In this document: positions 36,289 to 45,275 of the stretch, piece by piece
How the letters are laid out: every line of letters starts with the position of its first letter
Position numbering within the stretch: the stretch's first letter is position 1
From: Anaerolineae bacterium
Lineage (GTDB): Bacteria; Chloroflexota; Anaerolineae; Aggregatilineales; Phototrophicaceae
Direction of reading: 5' to 3'
Length of the DNA stretch: 64,000 bases
Assembly: GCA_022821805.1 (NCBI GenBank)
Contig: JAJECX010000036.1
Coordinates: 33,508-97,507 of the forward strand
Notes under the pieces: generated by a model
Database searches by the model: none
Told to the model about the DNA's origin: nothing
The model's input: only the letters and a program-made list of their open reading frames with translations
Program-made: the position numbers and the translations under genes

Positions 36289-37512
36289 ATGACCCAACCC
36301 ATCCCCGTCACCCGCGATACCGTCAAGCGGCTCAGCGTCTACAAGCAGGGACTCCACCAGCGCCCCGCCGCTAGCGACCAAGCCGCCCTCAAGCGCATCA
36401 TCGAACGCATCGGCTTGCTGCAGATGGACTCCATCAGCGTAGTCGCCCGTAGCCATTACCTCGTCATGCTCGCCCGCGCCGGACTCTACGACCCGGCCGC
36501 GCTGGACGCCCTGCTCGACAGCGGCTTCCTCTTTGAATCTTGGGCGCATGCCATGTGCCAGCTGCCCACCGCCGACTATCCCTGGTATCACGCCTACATC
36601 CGGCAAAAGCGGGTCAACGAGAGCCAGTGGCAGGTCGATCGGCTGGACATCGACATGGGTCCTATCATAGAGAATGTCTTGGAGACGATCCGCCAGCGCG
36701 GACCGCTGTCGTCCAAGGACTTCGAAAGCGAGCGCCGCGGCGACGGCGGCTGGTGGAACTGGAAGCCGACCAAAGTCGCGCTGGAATACCTGCTCGACTA
36801 CGGCGAATTGATGGTCAGCCATCGAATCAACTTCCAGCGCTATTACGACCTGCCCGAGCGCGTTCTTGACTTCAGCCAATTTACCCTCGACAAGTCAATT
36901 GAGGATTTCCGCCGCTGGACGATCGAGCGCGGCTTGCGCCATATTGGCATCGGCACGAGCAATCATGTCGCCGATTATTACCGCCAATACAAGCGCGAAG
37001 CGGCCGCTATCTTGGCTGACATGCGCAAAGCGGGAAGGGCGCTGCCGGTTGAGGTCGAGGGCTGGAAAGACCCGGCATACATGCACCGCGACGACCTGGC
37101 GCTGCTCGAGGCGATCCAGTCGGGCGAGCGCGAGCCGCAAATGACGCTCTTCCTCTCGCCCTTCGACAATCTCTTCTGGGATCGCGACCGCGATGAAATG
37201 CTCTGGGACTTCTTCTATCGCATCGAGGTCTACACGCCCAAAGCCAAGCGCGTTTACGGCTATTACGTTATGCCCATCCTGCACGGCTGTGAGCTGATCG
37301 GGCGGATTGACCCCAAGGTCGACCGCAAGAAAAAGCGCTTGATCTTCAACAATCTGCACCTCGAACGCGGCGTCAAGTTGAATGGCGCTCTCAACCGCGG
37401 CTTGATCGGCGCCATCAAGGAGTTCATGGCTTTCCATGGCTGCGACAGCTTCGAGTTGACCAAATGCAACCGCGCGCCCCTCGCCCGCAGGCTGCGCAAA
37501 CACTTTGCTTGA
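36289..37512 (+). CDS. YcaQ-like winged-helix DNA glycosylase
   Basis: A 407-residue protein of the winged-helix HTH_42 (YcaQ) family. The beginning has LLQMDSISVVARSHYLVMLAR (the QxDS and RxHxL signature) with SWAHAMCQLP. YcaQ excises interstrand crosslinks caused by nitrogen mustards. It is preceded by an AT-rich region with an inverted repeat (GATTATCAA at 36162 and TTGATAATC at 36212). Confidence 0.87.
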   Translation: MTQPIPVTRDTVKRLSVYKQGLHQRPAASDQAALKRIIERIGLLQMDSISVVARSHYLVMLARAGLYDPAALDALLDSGFLFESWAHAMCQLPTADYPWYHAYIRQKRVNESQWQVDRLDIDMGPIIENVLETIRQRGPLSSKDFESERRGDGGWWNWKPTKVALEYLLDYGELMVSHRINFQRYYDLPERVLDFSQFTLDKSIEDFRRWTIERGLRHIGIGTSNHVADYYRQYKREAAAILADMRKAGRALPVEVEGWKDPAYMHRDDLALLEAIQSGEREPQMTLFLSPFDNLFWDRDRDEMLWDFFYRIEVYTPKAKRVYGYYVMPILHGCELIGRIDPKVDRKKKRLIFNNLHLERGVKLNGALNRGLIGAIKEFMAFHGCDSFELTKCNRAPLARRLRKHFA

Positions 37513-37534
37513 GCGAATTACGCCGCGTAATCAC

Positions 37535-37543
37535 TGTTATAAT
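37535..37543 (+). promoter_or_regulatory. Extended -10 promoter TGTTATAAT
   Basis: TG-T-TATAAT (37535-37543) sits between the YcaQ-like gene and the next gene; no good -35 box is present at the usual distance. Confidence 0.4.
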
Positions 37544-37574
37544 GGAAGGGCAGGCAACAAGCGCAGGCGGGGAA

Positions 37575-38492
37575 ATGCAAGCCAGCATTGCCGAAATTCT
37601 GGATCACCCGGATGGCTATGCCGATCAGATCGTCAATGTCGATGGCATCCTGCTCATCACCAATTACGATCGCAGCGTATCTCGCTTCCAGCAGGTCTGG
37701 CTGGTGAAGCAAGGCGAGCCGGAAAACCGCGCCATTCGCGCCGAATCCATCAGCAGCGCCTCCACATTGTGGCACGGGCTATCGCGCCTGAATCCGCGGC
37801 ACATCCCCGGCTTCCAGACCTACCGCGTGCACGATGCCGTGCGCGCTTGCGTCCGTGTGCTGCCCCGCCCGCTCTCGGCTTCCGAACCCGCCGTCGAGAT
37901 CTTGACCGCCGCCGTTTATCGCAAGGACTTCACCTTGTATGTTGGCGAGAGCGGCGTGCGCTTGGATCAGGCAATGCCCGATCGTACTACGATCCGCGCC
38001 CTGCCCGAGATTCAAGCCCAAATTGCGCGTTTTCTCGGCCGCCGCTGCCATGTCTATGGCACCTTGGTCATCCGGTCGTCGCCGCCGGCGCAATTCCTGC
38101 TGCCCGGCAATATTCCCTATTCCGCTGACTTCCGCCGCACGGTGGAACTCCTGGGAAGCGGCGATGTCGAAGCGGAATGGCTCGCCGATATTGAATATCC
38201 GCAGAGCGAAAGCGAGCCGATCGCATTCGACAGCCTGCCCGAGTCCATCCGTATCGATCCGGAATACGCGATTCGCGATCAACTTTCGGTCTTGCCCGGC
38301 ATTACACAGACGATTGTAAAGCCGGCCATCGTCGTCGGCGCGCTGGCCGCTCGCGATCATGACGAGCACTTCGCCACGCTGACCGACATCGCTTATGTCT
38401 ATCTGCAGAATATCTGCTATACCGATGCGGGGAAACAGCTGGAATCTGTGATCAAGCTCAAGAACTTTGTAGCCCTCGCCATGGAAATCTGA
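37575..38492 (+). CDS. Conserved protein with OB-like N-terminus
   Basis: A 305-residue protein not assigned to a family. The N-terminal IAEILDHPDGYADQIVNVDG resembles an OB-fold start. Later segments have no membrane or signal. The start at 37575 is preferred because GGCGGGG lies just upstream. An extended -10 (TGTTATAAT) ends at 37543, about 32 bases before. The last 35 bases overlap the convergent VWA gene. Confidence 0.65.
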   Translation: MQASIAEILDHPDGYADQIVNVDGILLITNYDRSVSRFQQVWLVKQGEPENRAIRAESISSASTLWHGLSRLNPRHIPGFQTYRVHDAVRACVRVLPRPLSASEPAVEILTAAVYRKDFTLYVGESGVRLDQAMPDRTTIRALPEIQAQIARFLGRRCHVYGTLVIRSSPPAQFLLPGNIPYSADFRRTVELLGSGDVEAEWLADIEYPQSESEPIAFDSLPESIRIDPEYAIRDQLSVLPGITQTIVKPAIVVGALAARDHDEHFATLTDIAYVYLQNICYTDAGKQLESVIKLKNFVALAMEI

Positions 38493-40398
38493 AACGTCGG
38501 GGCGCCGGGTTGAGCACGGTCGGCACTTGAAGCCGCCGGTGATAGACATACCACTCGATTGCTAGCAAAAGCAGCGCCGCCAGCGCCAGCCACATCCAGA
38601 ATTCCTGCGTGCCCAGCTGCTCATCGGCTTCAGCCGCCATCAGCCCGCCGCCCAGTTGCAGGTCGGCTTCAGCAACGGGACCGATGTCGCTCTCGCCGGT
38701 ACCGAAGAGGTTGACCGCGAAGCTCTGCACGCTGGTCACCTCGCCCGCTTGCAAAATTTCCAGGCGATAGAGCCCCAGCTTTCCAGTGTCGGCAAACGCG
38801 ACCTTTTCGCCTTGCACAGGCAAGTCGTGGATCTTGCCCTCGGGCGTCGTGACGCGGATGCTTTCGGCGAGCAGCGGCGGAGAGATCACCAGCACGTCTC
38901 CGACTGTTAAGCCATCCGGCAGCGAGACGATGTCGGAGGGCGAGAACCAGTCTAACAGGTTTGCCATCAGCACGGGCCAGGCGATCAGCAGTGGCAGATT
39001 TGAGTCGCGCAGGTCAAAGGGCAGGATCGCGATCTGCTGCGCGTTTACTTCGCCAGCCGCCAAAATCGCTTCCCCTCCGGCGCGGAATAGCGTCTGCGCC
39101 CAAGCTGCTTCAATGGCGCGAAACTGCAGCAGGCTCATCTCGTCCAAATCGACGAAGGATGTGATCGGCGATTCTTCGCTGGAAATTTCGATCTCATCGG
39201 TTGCCGGAAGCAATCCGCCGACCGTGAATAGAGGCGTTGAATTGGGCGGATTGACGATGAGCATGTCGCCGCCGGGCAAATCGTTTGGCAGCCAGCCGTC
39301 AAATACATACAGATCAAATGGCTCGGCGGGCAGCCCTCTGTTTTCAGCGTTGCCGCGAAAGGTCTGAACGCCGGGCAGGCTGCGCAAGGCTTGCTCGAGG
39401 AAGAGGTTCTCGCCTTGAGAGACGTAAAATACGCGGCGCGTTTTGGTTTCGTTCTGGACGGCCCAGGCGCGATTGTCCAGCGCGAGATAGTCTTCGGCAT
39501 CATTATCGAAAGTGAGCGTTGCCGAGAGCGTCTCGAAGGGCTCGGCAATCGGCTCATCAAAAGGAATGGGGAGCTGACTGCGCGGTGGAATCGTCCCGCT
39601 GCGTGAGAGACGCAATACCTCATCAAGGCGAATTACGAGCGAGATATCGGCTGGCTCAGCGCCATAGTTGGTAACCTGGGCGAAGAGCTGCGGCGGCTGA
39701 CCAGCCAGCGCGCGCGTAGCAAGAGCAGTGATGCCGACATTGCTTGAAGATTCGCCCACGGGCAAATAGATCGGCTGCGGAATATTGACTGGCAGCCCGG
39801 CTGTGTCGCCAAGGCCGCCATCGGATATCATAACAATGCTGAAATCCTCCGCGCCGGCGGCGCCGGCGGCCGCCAGGGTCAGCGCCGTGTCCCAGTCGGC
39901 TCGCCCTTCACTAACAGTCATGGCTGCCAGGGCGCGGCGCAATTTGTTCTTGTCAGACGTGTACGATGTCAGCGGCTCGGGCACATCGCCTACGCGGATC
40001 AACGAAATGATGTCTTGCGGATTCATGCTGTTGACGATCTGGCGCGCTTGGTCTACCGCCGCGGCGAAACGCGTATCGCCCGCAATATCGGTCGCGGTCA
40101 TGCTGCCGGACGCGTCCACCAGCAAGGCGACCTTGCCAGCGCTGATCGTCGGTACGATGATGAAGGGACGGGCGAGCGCCAGCGCCAGCAGAAGCAATAT
40201 CAGCAACTGCAGAAAGAGCAGCAGGTTGCGCCGCAAACGCTGCCAGGGGGTATTGGCTTCGGTATCCTGCACCACCTGACGCCAGAGGAAGGTGCTTGAT
40301 ATCAACACTTCCCGCCGGCGCAAACGCAGCATGTACAACAGCAGAATCGGAATCGCGATCGCCAGCGCGGCAAATGCGGCCGGCGCCAAGAATGACAT
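38458..40398 (-). CDS. BatA-like membrane protein with VWA domain
   Basis: A 646-residue protein with an N-terminal BatA/aerotolerance segment (two membrane helices, about 5-27 and 58-82). The VWA domain (about 90-260) has an intact MIDAS DASGS (Asp95-Ser99). A long extracytoplasmic part is followed by a membrane helix near the C-terminus. Such proteins often sit in MoxR gene clusters, but no MoxR ATPase or DUF58 protein is near. It probably acts in protein complexes at the envelope. Confidence 0.88.
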   Translation of the reverse strand: MSFLAPAAFAALAIAIPILLLYMLRLRRREVLISSTFLWRQVVQDTEANTPWQRLRRNLLLFLQLLILLLLALALARPFIIVPTISAGKVALLVDASGSMTATDIAGDTRFAAAVDQARQIVNSMNPQDIISLIRVGDVPEPLTSYTSDKNKLRRALAAMTVSEGRADWDTALTLAAAGAAGAEDFSIVMISDGGLGDTAGLPVNIPQPIYLPVGESSSNVGITALATRALAGQPPQLFAQVTNYGAEPADISLVIRLDEVLRLSRSGTIPPRSQLPIPFDEPIAEPFETLSATLTFDNDAEDYLALDNRAWAVQNETKTRRVFYVSQGENLFLEQALRSLPGVQTFRGNAENRGLPAEPFDLYVFDGWLPNDLPGGDMLIVNPPNSTPLFTVGGLLPATDEIEISSEESPITSFVDLDEMSLLQFRAIEAAWAQTLFRAGGEAILAAGEVNAQQIAILPFDLRDSNLPLLIAWPVLMANLLDWFSPSDIVSLPDGLTVGDVLVISPPLLAESIRVTTPEGKIHDLPVQGEKVAFADTGKLGLYRLEILQAGEVTSVQSFAVNLFGTGESDIGPVAEADLQLGGGLMAAEADEQLGTQEFWMWLALAALLLLAIEWYVYHRRLQVPTVLNPAPRRFRFPWRGLQSS

Positions 40399-40568
40399 GG
40401 CAGTCCTTCAACATCAGAAACGGAGTCAAGCCAAGTATATCATGCTGCGGTCGGGCAAAGTATGGCGCGCCCGTTTCAGCGCTATAATCGTGGCGACCCT
40501 GTGCCATTACCAGGCCGCGCATGGTAAAATAACGCATAAATTAAAAGCCTCTGGAAAGAGAGAATCTC

Positions 40569-41507
40569 ATGCAGATGACGATGTCTTGCGCTGAGGAATC
40601 GCGCGCCTTTGGCGAATCGCTAGCCGGCAGCTTCAAACCCGCCGATACTTTCTACTTGATCGAGAGCAACTTGCCCGATTACGGCGGCTGGGGCGGGGGC
40701 GCTGTGAAAGCCGCCAGCCGCTCCGGGGAATTCGCGCCAATCCTGCGACATCTGCAATTGACGCCGCGCGCGAAAATCCTCTTCATACGCCGTCCGCAAG
40801 GCGACGCGAAGAACTTCTACATCGCCCTGACCAACCAGGCCGAGCCGAGAATCTACCATGTTGCGCTAGCTGAATACGCCGATTTGCTCGACCTTGATAT
40901 CGCCAGCCTCAGGGGGCAGGGCGCGCCCCGCATCGGCGACCGCGAAATGACAGAAATCGACGAGCTCTACACCGTCTGCACCAACGGCCGGCACGATCCA
41001 TGCTGCGCCGTTTATGGCGCGCCGGTTTTTCAAGCGCTGGCTGATTATGCGGGCGCTGATCGCGTCTGGCAGACGACGCACATCGGCGGTCATCGTATGG
41101 CGGCCACCCTGATCGCTTTTCCGGCAGGCATCGTTTACGGTCATCTTGATCCCCATGATGTCGAAAGCCTGGTTATGAATCATCGCGCTGGCTTCATGCT
41201 CACGCATAAGTATCGCGGGCGCGGCTGCTACGCGGGCCAGGAATTGGACGAAGCCGCTCATTTGGCGGCGGGCGCGGCCGAAGCTGTCATTCGCGAAAAG
41301 ACCGGCAAATACGGTTTGAAAGATTTGTTGCTGAGCGCTGTCAGTGATTTCGGCGATGGTCAGCGGCGCGTTGTTTTCAGCGATGGCAATGGCAGTTGCT
41401 ATGACGCAAAGGTTGGAACAAGCCTGTCAGCCCCGCGGCAGACCTCTTGCGGCGACGAGCCGAAGCCGATGCCGCAGCATGACGTGCGGCTGATGACGAC
41501 ATCCTGA
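40569..41507 (+). CDS. Sucrase/ferredoxin-like thioredoxin-fold protein
   Basis: A 312-residue protein of the Suc_Fer-like family (Pfam PF06999). The [2Fe-2S] motif is CTNGRHDPCC near residue 140 and HIGGHRMAATLIAFP lies around residue 175, followed by YGH. The fold is related to thioredoxin-like ferredoxins. The substrate and electron partners are unknown. It is followed 20 bases later by the VanW gene. Confidence 0.85.
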   Translation: MQMTMSCAEESRAFGESLAGSFKPADTFYLIESNLPDYGGWGGGAVKAASRSGEFAPILRHLQLTPRAKILFIRRPQGDAKNFYIALTNQAEPRIYHVALAEYADLLDLDIASLRGQGAPRIGDREMTEIDELYTVCTNGRHDPCCAVYGAPVFQALADYAGADRVWQTTHIGGHRMAATLIAFPAGIVYGHLDPHDVESLVMNHRAGFMLTHKYRGRGCYAGQELDEAAHLAAGAAEAVIREKTGKYGLKDLLLSAVSDFGDGQRRVVFSDGNGSCYDAKVGTSLSAPRQTSCGDEPKPMPQHDVRLMTTS

Positions 41508-41527
41508 ATCGGCATCGGCAATCGCGT

Positions 41528-43429
41528 TTGAGCGACTCGATGAAGGATAATCCCTATCCCTCGCCCAAGGCGCCCTGGCTGGCGCGTCTGCTTAGGCTGG
41601 CGGTTCTTGCCTTTGTCGGCGTGTCGCTGTTAACGCTCTTGCTTGCGGCTGGCGCGCTCGCCTATCAGATCGCGATTCAAGATCGTATCGTGCCCGGCGT
41701 TAAGATCGCTGACCTCGATATCGGCGGTCTGACGCGGGCGGAAGCGGCAGCGGCGCTGGCGCAAGGCTTTCAGCATGTTGAAGATGTCGTCTATACATTT
41801 CGCGATGGCGAACGCGCTTGGACGGCGACTGCTGGCGAGCTCGGGCTCCGCTTCCCGGCGGACGAACTGGTCGAGCGCGCCTTCAGCATTGGGCATGGCG
41901 AAGATAGCCGGAGCAGTTTGCGCCAGCAAGCCGATGCCTGGTTCAATGGCGCCAACCTGCAGGTTACGCTGAAATTCGACCCCTCTGTCGCGCGCGCCTT
42001 CCTCCAAAGCTTGGCTGCTGAGATCAACGTGGAACGGCGTGACGCCTCTCTGCGCGTAGATGCCATCACGGTCGAAATTGACCACGGCCTTACCGGACGC
42101 ACGCTGGATGTCGCGGCGACGCTTTCCACACTCTCAGACGCGATGCTGTCGCAAGACGCCGAGCGTGAGATCGCGCTCGTCGTGCGCGAGGATCCGCCGC
42201 GTCAATGGAATGTCGCCGAAGCGGCCGCAAAGATTGCGACCGCCCTTTCGACGCCGCTGCACCTCGTCGGGACCGACCGCAACGGCGCTCTGCTGAGGCC
42301 CTGGATCATCCGCCAAGAGCAGATTCTCTCGGCTTTGGATGTAAGCCTGCGCGCAGATTCCCAGGTCCGGCGCTACGAGGTGAGCTTGGACCTGAACGCG
42401 CTCGAACGTTATCTCGCCACTCTTTCGCCAGCGCTGTCCAAAGCGGCTGTCGACGGCCGATTCGACTTTGATCCCCTTAGCGGTAGCCTGACCGCGCTTT
42501 CTACATCCTCAACGGGGCGAAAGCTGAATGTAGAGGCGACGATGGAGCGCTTGGAAGCGGCCGTCTTCGACCCGCTGAACCGGCGGGTGGCGATGGTCTT
42601 CGAGCCCTTGGCGCCGCGCTATCACGAAGGCATATCGGCGGAAGAGCTCGGCATCACGGAGCTGGTGGCGGAAGCGACCACCTATTACTGGGGCTCATGG
42701 CCGAACCGGCGCAGCAATATCGCTATCGGCGCCGGGGCGCTCAACGGCATCATCATCGCGCCGGGCGAGGAATTCTCCTTCAACGATCATCTCGGCGATA
42801 TCACGCCGGAAGCGGGCTACCTTGAAGGCAGCGTGATCCTGGGCGGCGCTACCGTCACCGGCATTGGCGGCGGCATCTGTCAAGTTAGCACAACGATGTT
42901 CCGCGCGGCTTTCAGCGGCGGCTACGCCATCACCGAGCGCAACAGCCACGGCTATCGCGTCGGCTACTACGAATACGCCGGCGCCGGTCCTGGACTCGAT
43001 GCCGCCATCTGGCAGCCGGAGATTGATCTTCGCTTCCAGAACAACACGCCGCATCATCTGCTGATTGAGAGCAGCTTTCTGGGCGCGAAAGACGCGCTGC
43101 AATTTCGCATTTACAGTACGCGCCACTGGCGCACCGTGATTGAGAGTCCCATCATCCGCGATGTTGTGCCGGCGCCCGAAGCCAAATATGTCGAGGCGAC
43201 CGATCTGTACAGCGGGCAGATCCGCCAAATCGACTACGCCGCTGATGGCGCCGATGTCTGGGTTTATCGCAATATCTACGATAACGCGGGCAACTTGGTC
43301 AAGCGCGATCAAGCCTACACGCGCTACCAACCCTGGCAGGCGGTTTTCGAGGTGGCGCCCGGCGATCCGCGGCTGGAGGTTGAGGAAGAAGAGGGTGAGG
43401 AGGAGGTGGCAGCAGTCGGCTCGAATTGA
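41528..43429 (+). CDS. VanW-family protein with PG-binding domains
   Basis: A 633-residue envelope protein with a membrane helix (about 20-47) and PG_binding_4-like repeats over about 55-370. The VanW domain (about 380-520) has ALNGIIIAPGEEFSFND and GGGICQVSTTMFRAAF. A C-terminal G5-like region is followed by a Glu-rich tail (LEVEEEEGEEEV). The start is TTG 41528 or ATG 41540; neither has a clear ribosome binding site. Such proteins act at peptidoglycan outside the membrane. Confidence 0.92.
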   Translation: MSDSMKDNPYPSPKAPWLARLLRLAVLAFVGVSLLTLLLAAGALAYQIAIQDRIVPGVKIADLDIGGLTRAEAAAALAQGFQHVEDVVYTFRDGERAWTATAGELGLRFPADELVERAFSIGHGEDSRSSLRQQADAWFNGANLQVTLKFDPSVARAFLQSLAAEINVERRDASLRVDAITVEIDHGLTGRTLDVAATLSTLSDAMLSQDAEREIALVVREDPPRQWNVAEAAAKIATALSTPLHLVGTDRNGALLRPWIIRQEQILSALDVSLRADSQVRRYEVSLDLNALERYLATLSPALSKAAVDGRFDFDPLSGSLTALSTSSTGRKLNVEATMERLEAAVFDPLNRRVAMVFEPLAPRYHEGISAEELGITELVAEATTYYWGSWPNRRSNIAIGAGALNGIIIAPGEEFSFNDHLGDITPEAGYLEGSVILGGATVTGIGGGICQVSTTMFRAAFSGGYAITERNSHGYRVGYYEYAGAGPGLDAAIWQPEIDLRFQNNTPHHLLIESSFLGAKDALQFRIYSTRHWRTVIESPIIRDVVPAPEAKYVEATDLYSGQIRQIDYAADGADVWVYRNIYDNAGNLVKRDQAYTRYQPWQAVFEVAPGDPRLEVEEEEGEEEVAAVGSN

Positions 43430-43534
43430 GCCAAGGTCGCGAGCAGCCATCTTTTTTCTGAGACGCGGGAACTTTTCCCTGGCGCCGGGTCAGCCGCCGC
43501 CTGTCCCCTACACCTGCCTCATAGATGGGAAAAT

Positions 43535-43559
43535 GTAGGGGCAACCCATTGGGTCGCCC
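43535..43559. repeat. Dispersed hairpin repeat copy
   Basis: GTAGGGGCAACCC-ATT-GGGTCGCCC carries the family arms with one mismatch in the stem. It lies after the VanW gene. Confidence 0.7.
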
Positions 43560-43620
43560 GAAAATGTACGTAGAGAATGACGGAAGGTATTTGCCCCGCG
43601 ATATCGGCTCAAATGCGATT

Positions 43621-44118
43621 TCAAGCCGCCGGTTGCACCCGCGCTGGCTCCACAAAACCCTTTAGGATCTTCTCCAGCGCCATCGTATGGCTGCAGACGC
43701 CTCGTTGGGCGAAGAACGATGCCGTGCTCGTCCAATGACCGTTATCGTAAGTGATTTGGTGTGTCTGGTTATAGCCCTCAAAGCTGCATTCAAAACTGAC
43801 AATGCGGATGCGATCAACCTCCTGCGAATAACGTTTCGCCTTTTCTACATCGCTGACGATATTCTGCCCCGGCGCATAGGGCAGCGGACGGCGCTTCAGC
43901 ATTGGCTTGAACAAAATCTCAAGCGACATGATATGGGGGCAAATCGCATATTTCTCGAAACCGGAGCAAGTGCAGGACCAGCCTTCGTCCCCGAGGCTGA
44001 CGATGTGGTTGCTATTCGCGCCGTGGAATTGCACAATCAAACTGGCAAAGGTAACGCGTTCCGGCTGGCTGGCATACTCGCCCGCTTTTTGAATCTTGTT
44101 AATCATGCTTGCGTCCAT
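43621..44118 (-). CDS. SWIM zinc-finger protein with a degenerate second copy
   Basis: A 165-residue protein with two SWIM-like halves. The first half has CTC ... C-P-H (Cys49, Cys51, Cys60, His62). The second (residues 101-155) repeats the layout but has Ser131 and Ala133 in place of the first two Cys, and keeps Cys142 and His144. SWIM domains bind DNA or protein. No neighbouring helicase or transposase gene explains it. Confidence 0.8.
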   Translation of the reverse strand: MDASMINKIQKAGEYASQPERVTFASLIVQFHGANSNHIVSLGDEGWSCTCSGFEKYAICPHIMSLEILFKPMLKRRPLPYAPGQNIVSDVEKAKRYSQEVDRIRIVSFECSFEGYNQTHQITYDNGHWTSTASFFAQRGVCSHTMALEKILKGFVEPARVQPAA

Positions 44119-44156
44119 CTTTTTCCTTTCTTAGTCAATTGACGCCGGCCGATTAC

Positions 44157-44192
44157 AAAAAACGCGGCGCGACTTTTCCGGTCACTCCGCGT
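44157..44192 (-). terminator. Possible terminator of the CofE gene transcript
   Basis: On the minus strand ACGCGG and CCGCGT flank a 19-base loop with six T residues after the stem. The stem is only six base pairs, so it is moderately supported. Confidence 0.45.
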
Positions 44193-44391
44193 CTTTTAGG
44201 GTGAATCTATGTGAAGAACTGCAATCACGCATCGTCTGCAATTCCTAATTCGCATAATCTCAGTTTAAGGCAGGGTTAAGCCCATGTCAAAGGGAGGCGA
44301 GGGCATTTCCGGAATATCTGTCGAAACTGCACAAGGCGCTTATACGACAAATGGGGCGCTTGTCCTCGCTTGATACTTGCCTGCCCAAAGC

Positions 44392-45201
44392 CTAGGATAT
44401 CGCGCCAGCGGCAGCGTCTACCGGAATCATGCCCAGCGTCAATGACTCGATATAGATACAGTGGCGCCACGGTATCGATACGACATCGGCGGAAAGCGGC
44501 GCATCGGTCAATTCGATATCGGCGCCGCGCACAACCGCGAAGGGCGTCGCTTCGTCGCGCTCCCCCATGACCACCTGCGCGCAAACCGCCAGTGAATCGG
44601 CCACTCCAACTTGCGTAACCGCCATTGGATTGCCGAAAAGATCTCGCTTGCCACGTTCATCCTTAATCGGCTGGAAGCCAGCCATGGCGATAGCGACGCC
44701 CGTCGTGCCATAGCGTCCCGGCATCAGCCAGCTGTCGGTCAGAATCACGCCGATGCGGCAGTCGTAACGCTTTTGCAGCGCCTGCCGAATCGTTTCGGCC
44801 AGCGCATAAGGCGCTTCAGGCAAGAGAACGGCTTTGCCGCTGGGGATATTGGAGCGATCCAGCCCGGCGTTTGGCGAGAGCACGCCGCCCTTCGTTGTCA
44901 GCAGAAAGCCCAGCTCAATGCCGCCGAATATATGATCAGCTTCGTCGATTACGAGCTGCGCCATGGCGGCATCCGTCTTGTACCGCTCAGCCAGTTCTTG
45001 CGCTTCCCGCGTCGGCTGGACATCGGCCAGGTCAATGATGCGGTTCCCCGCGATGGAGGCGTACTTGCTGGAAATCGCGACTACATCGCCATCTGCCAGG
45101 CTGATCAACGCTTCCAGACTGCGCTCCAGAGTCGCAATCAGATCAAAGGGCTGATCTTGAACCGGCGCGCTGACAGGGATAACGGTCAATGGCTGCGGCA
45201 T
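44392..45201 (-). CDS. CofE-like coenzyme F420-0:L-glutamate ligase
   Basis: A 269-residue protein of the CofE/FbiB family, with VVAISSKYASIAGNRIIDL at the N-terminus, an ILTDSWLMPGRYGTTGVA segment and the DLFGNPMAVTQVGVAD region. CofE ligates glutamate to F420-0 with GTP. Compared with the classical motif (TDTFGRPWR) the metal and nucleotide region reads TDSWLMPGR, so this may be a divergent subfamily. No other F420 gene lies here. Confidence 0.8.
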   Translation of the reverse strand: MPQPLTVIPVSAPVQDQPFDLIATLERSLEALISLADGDVVAISSKYASIAGNRIIDLADVQPTREAQELAERYKTDAAMAQLVIDEADHIFGGIELGFLLTTKGGVLSPNAGLDRSNIPSGKAVLLPEAPYALAETIRQALQKRYDCRIGVILTDSWLMPGRYGTTGVAIAMAGFQPIKDERGKRDLFGNPMAVTQVGVADSLAVCAQVVMGERDEATPFAVVRGADIELTDAPLSADVVSIPWRHCIYIESLTLGMIPVDAAAGAIS

Positions 45202-45275
45202 CGGAGCGCTTTCTGAATCTGTGGATAAATTCGCTGTTCATGCTAGCATATTTGCTGGTCACTGTCAGCCAATCG

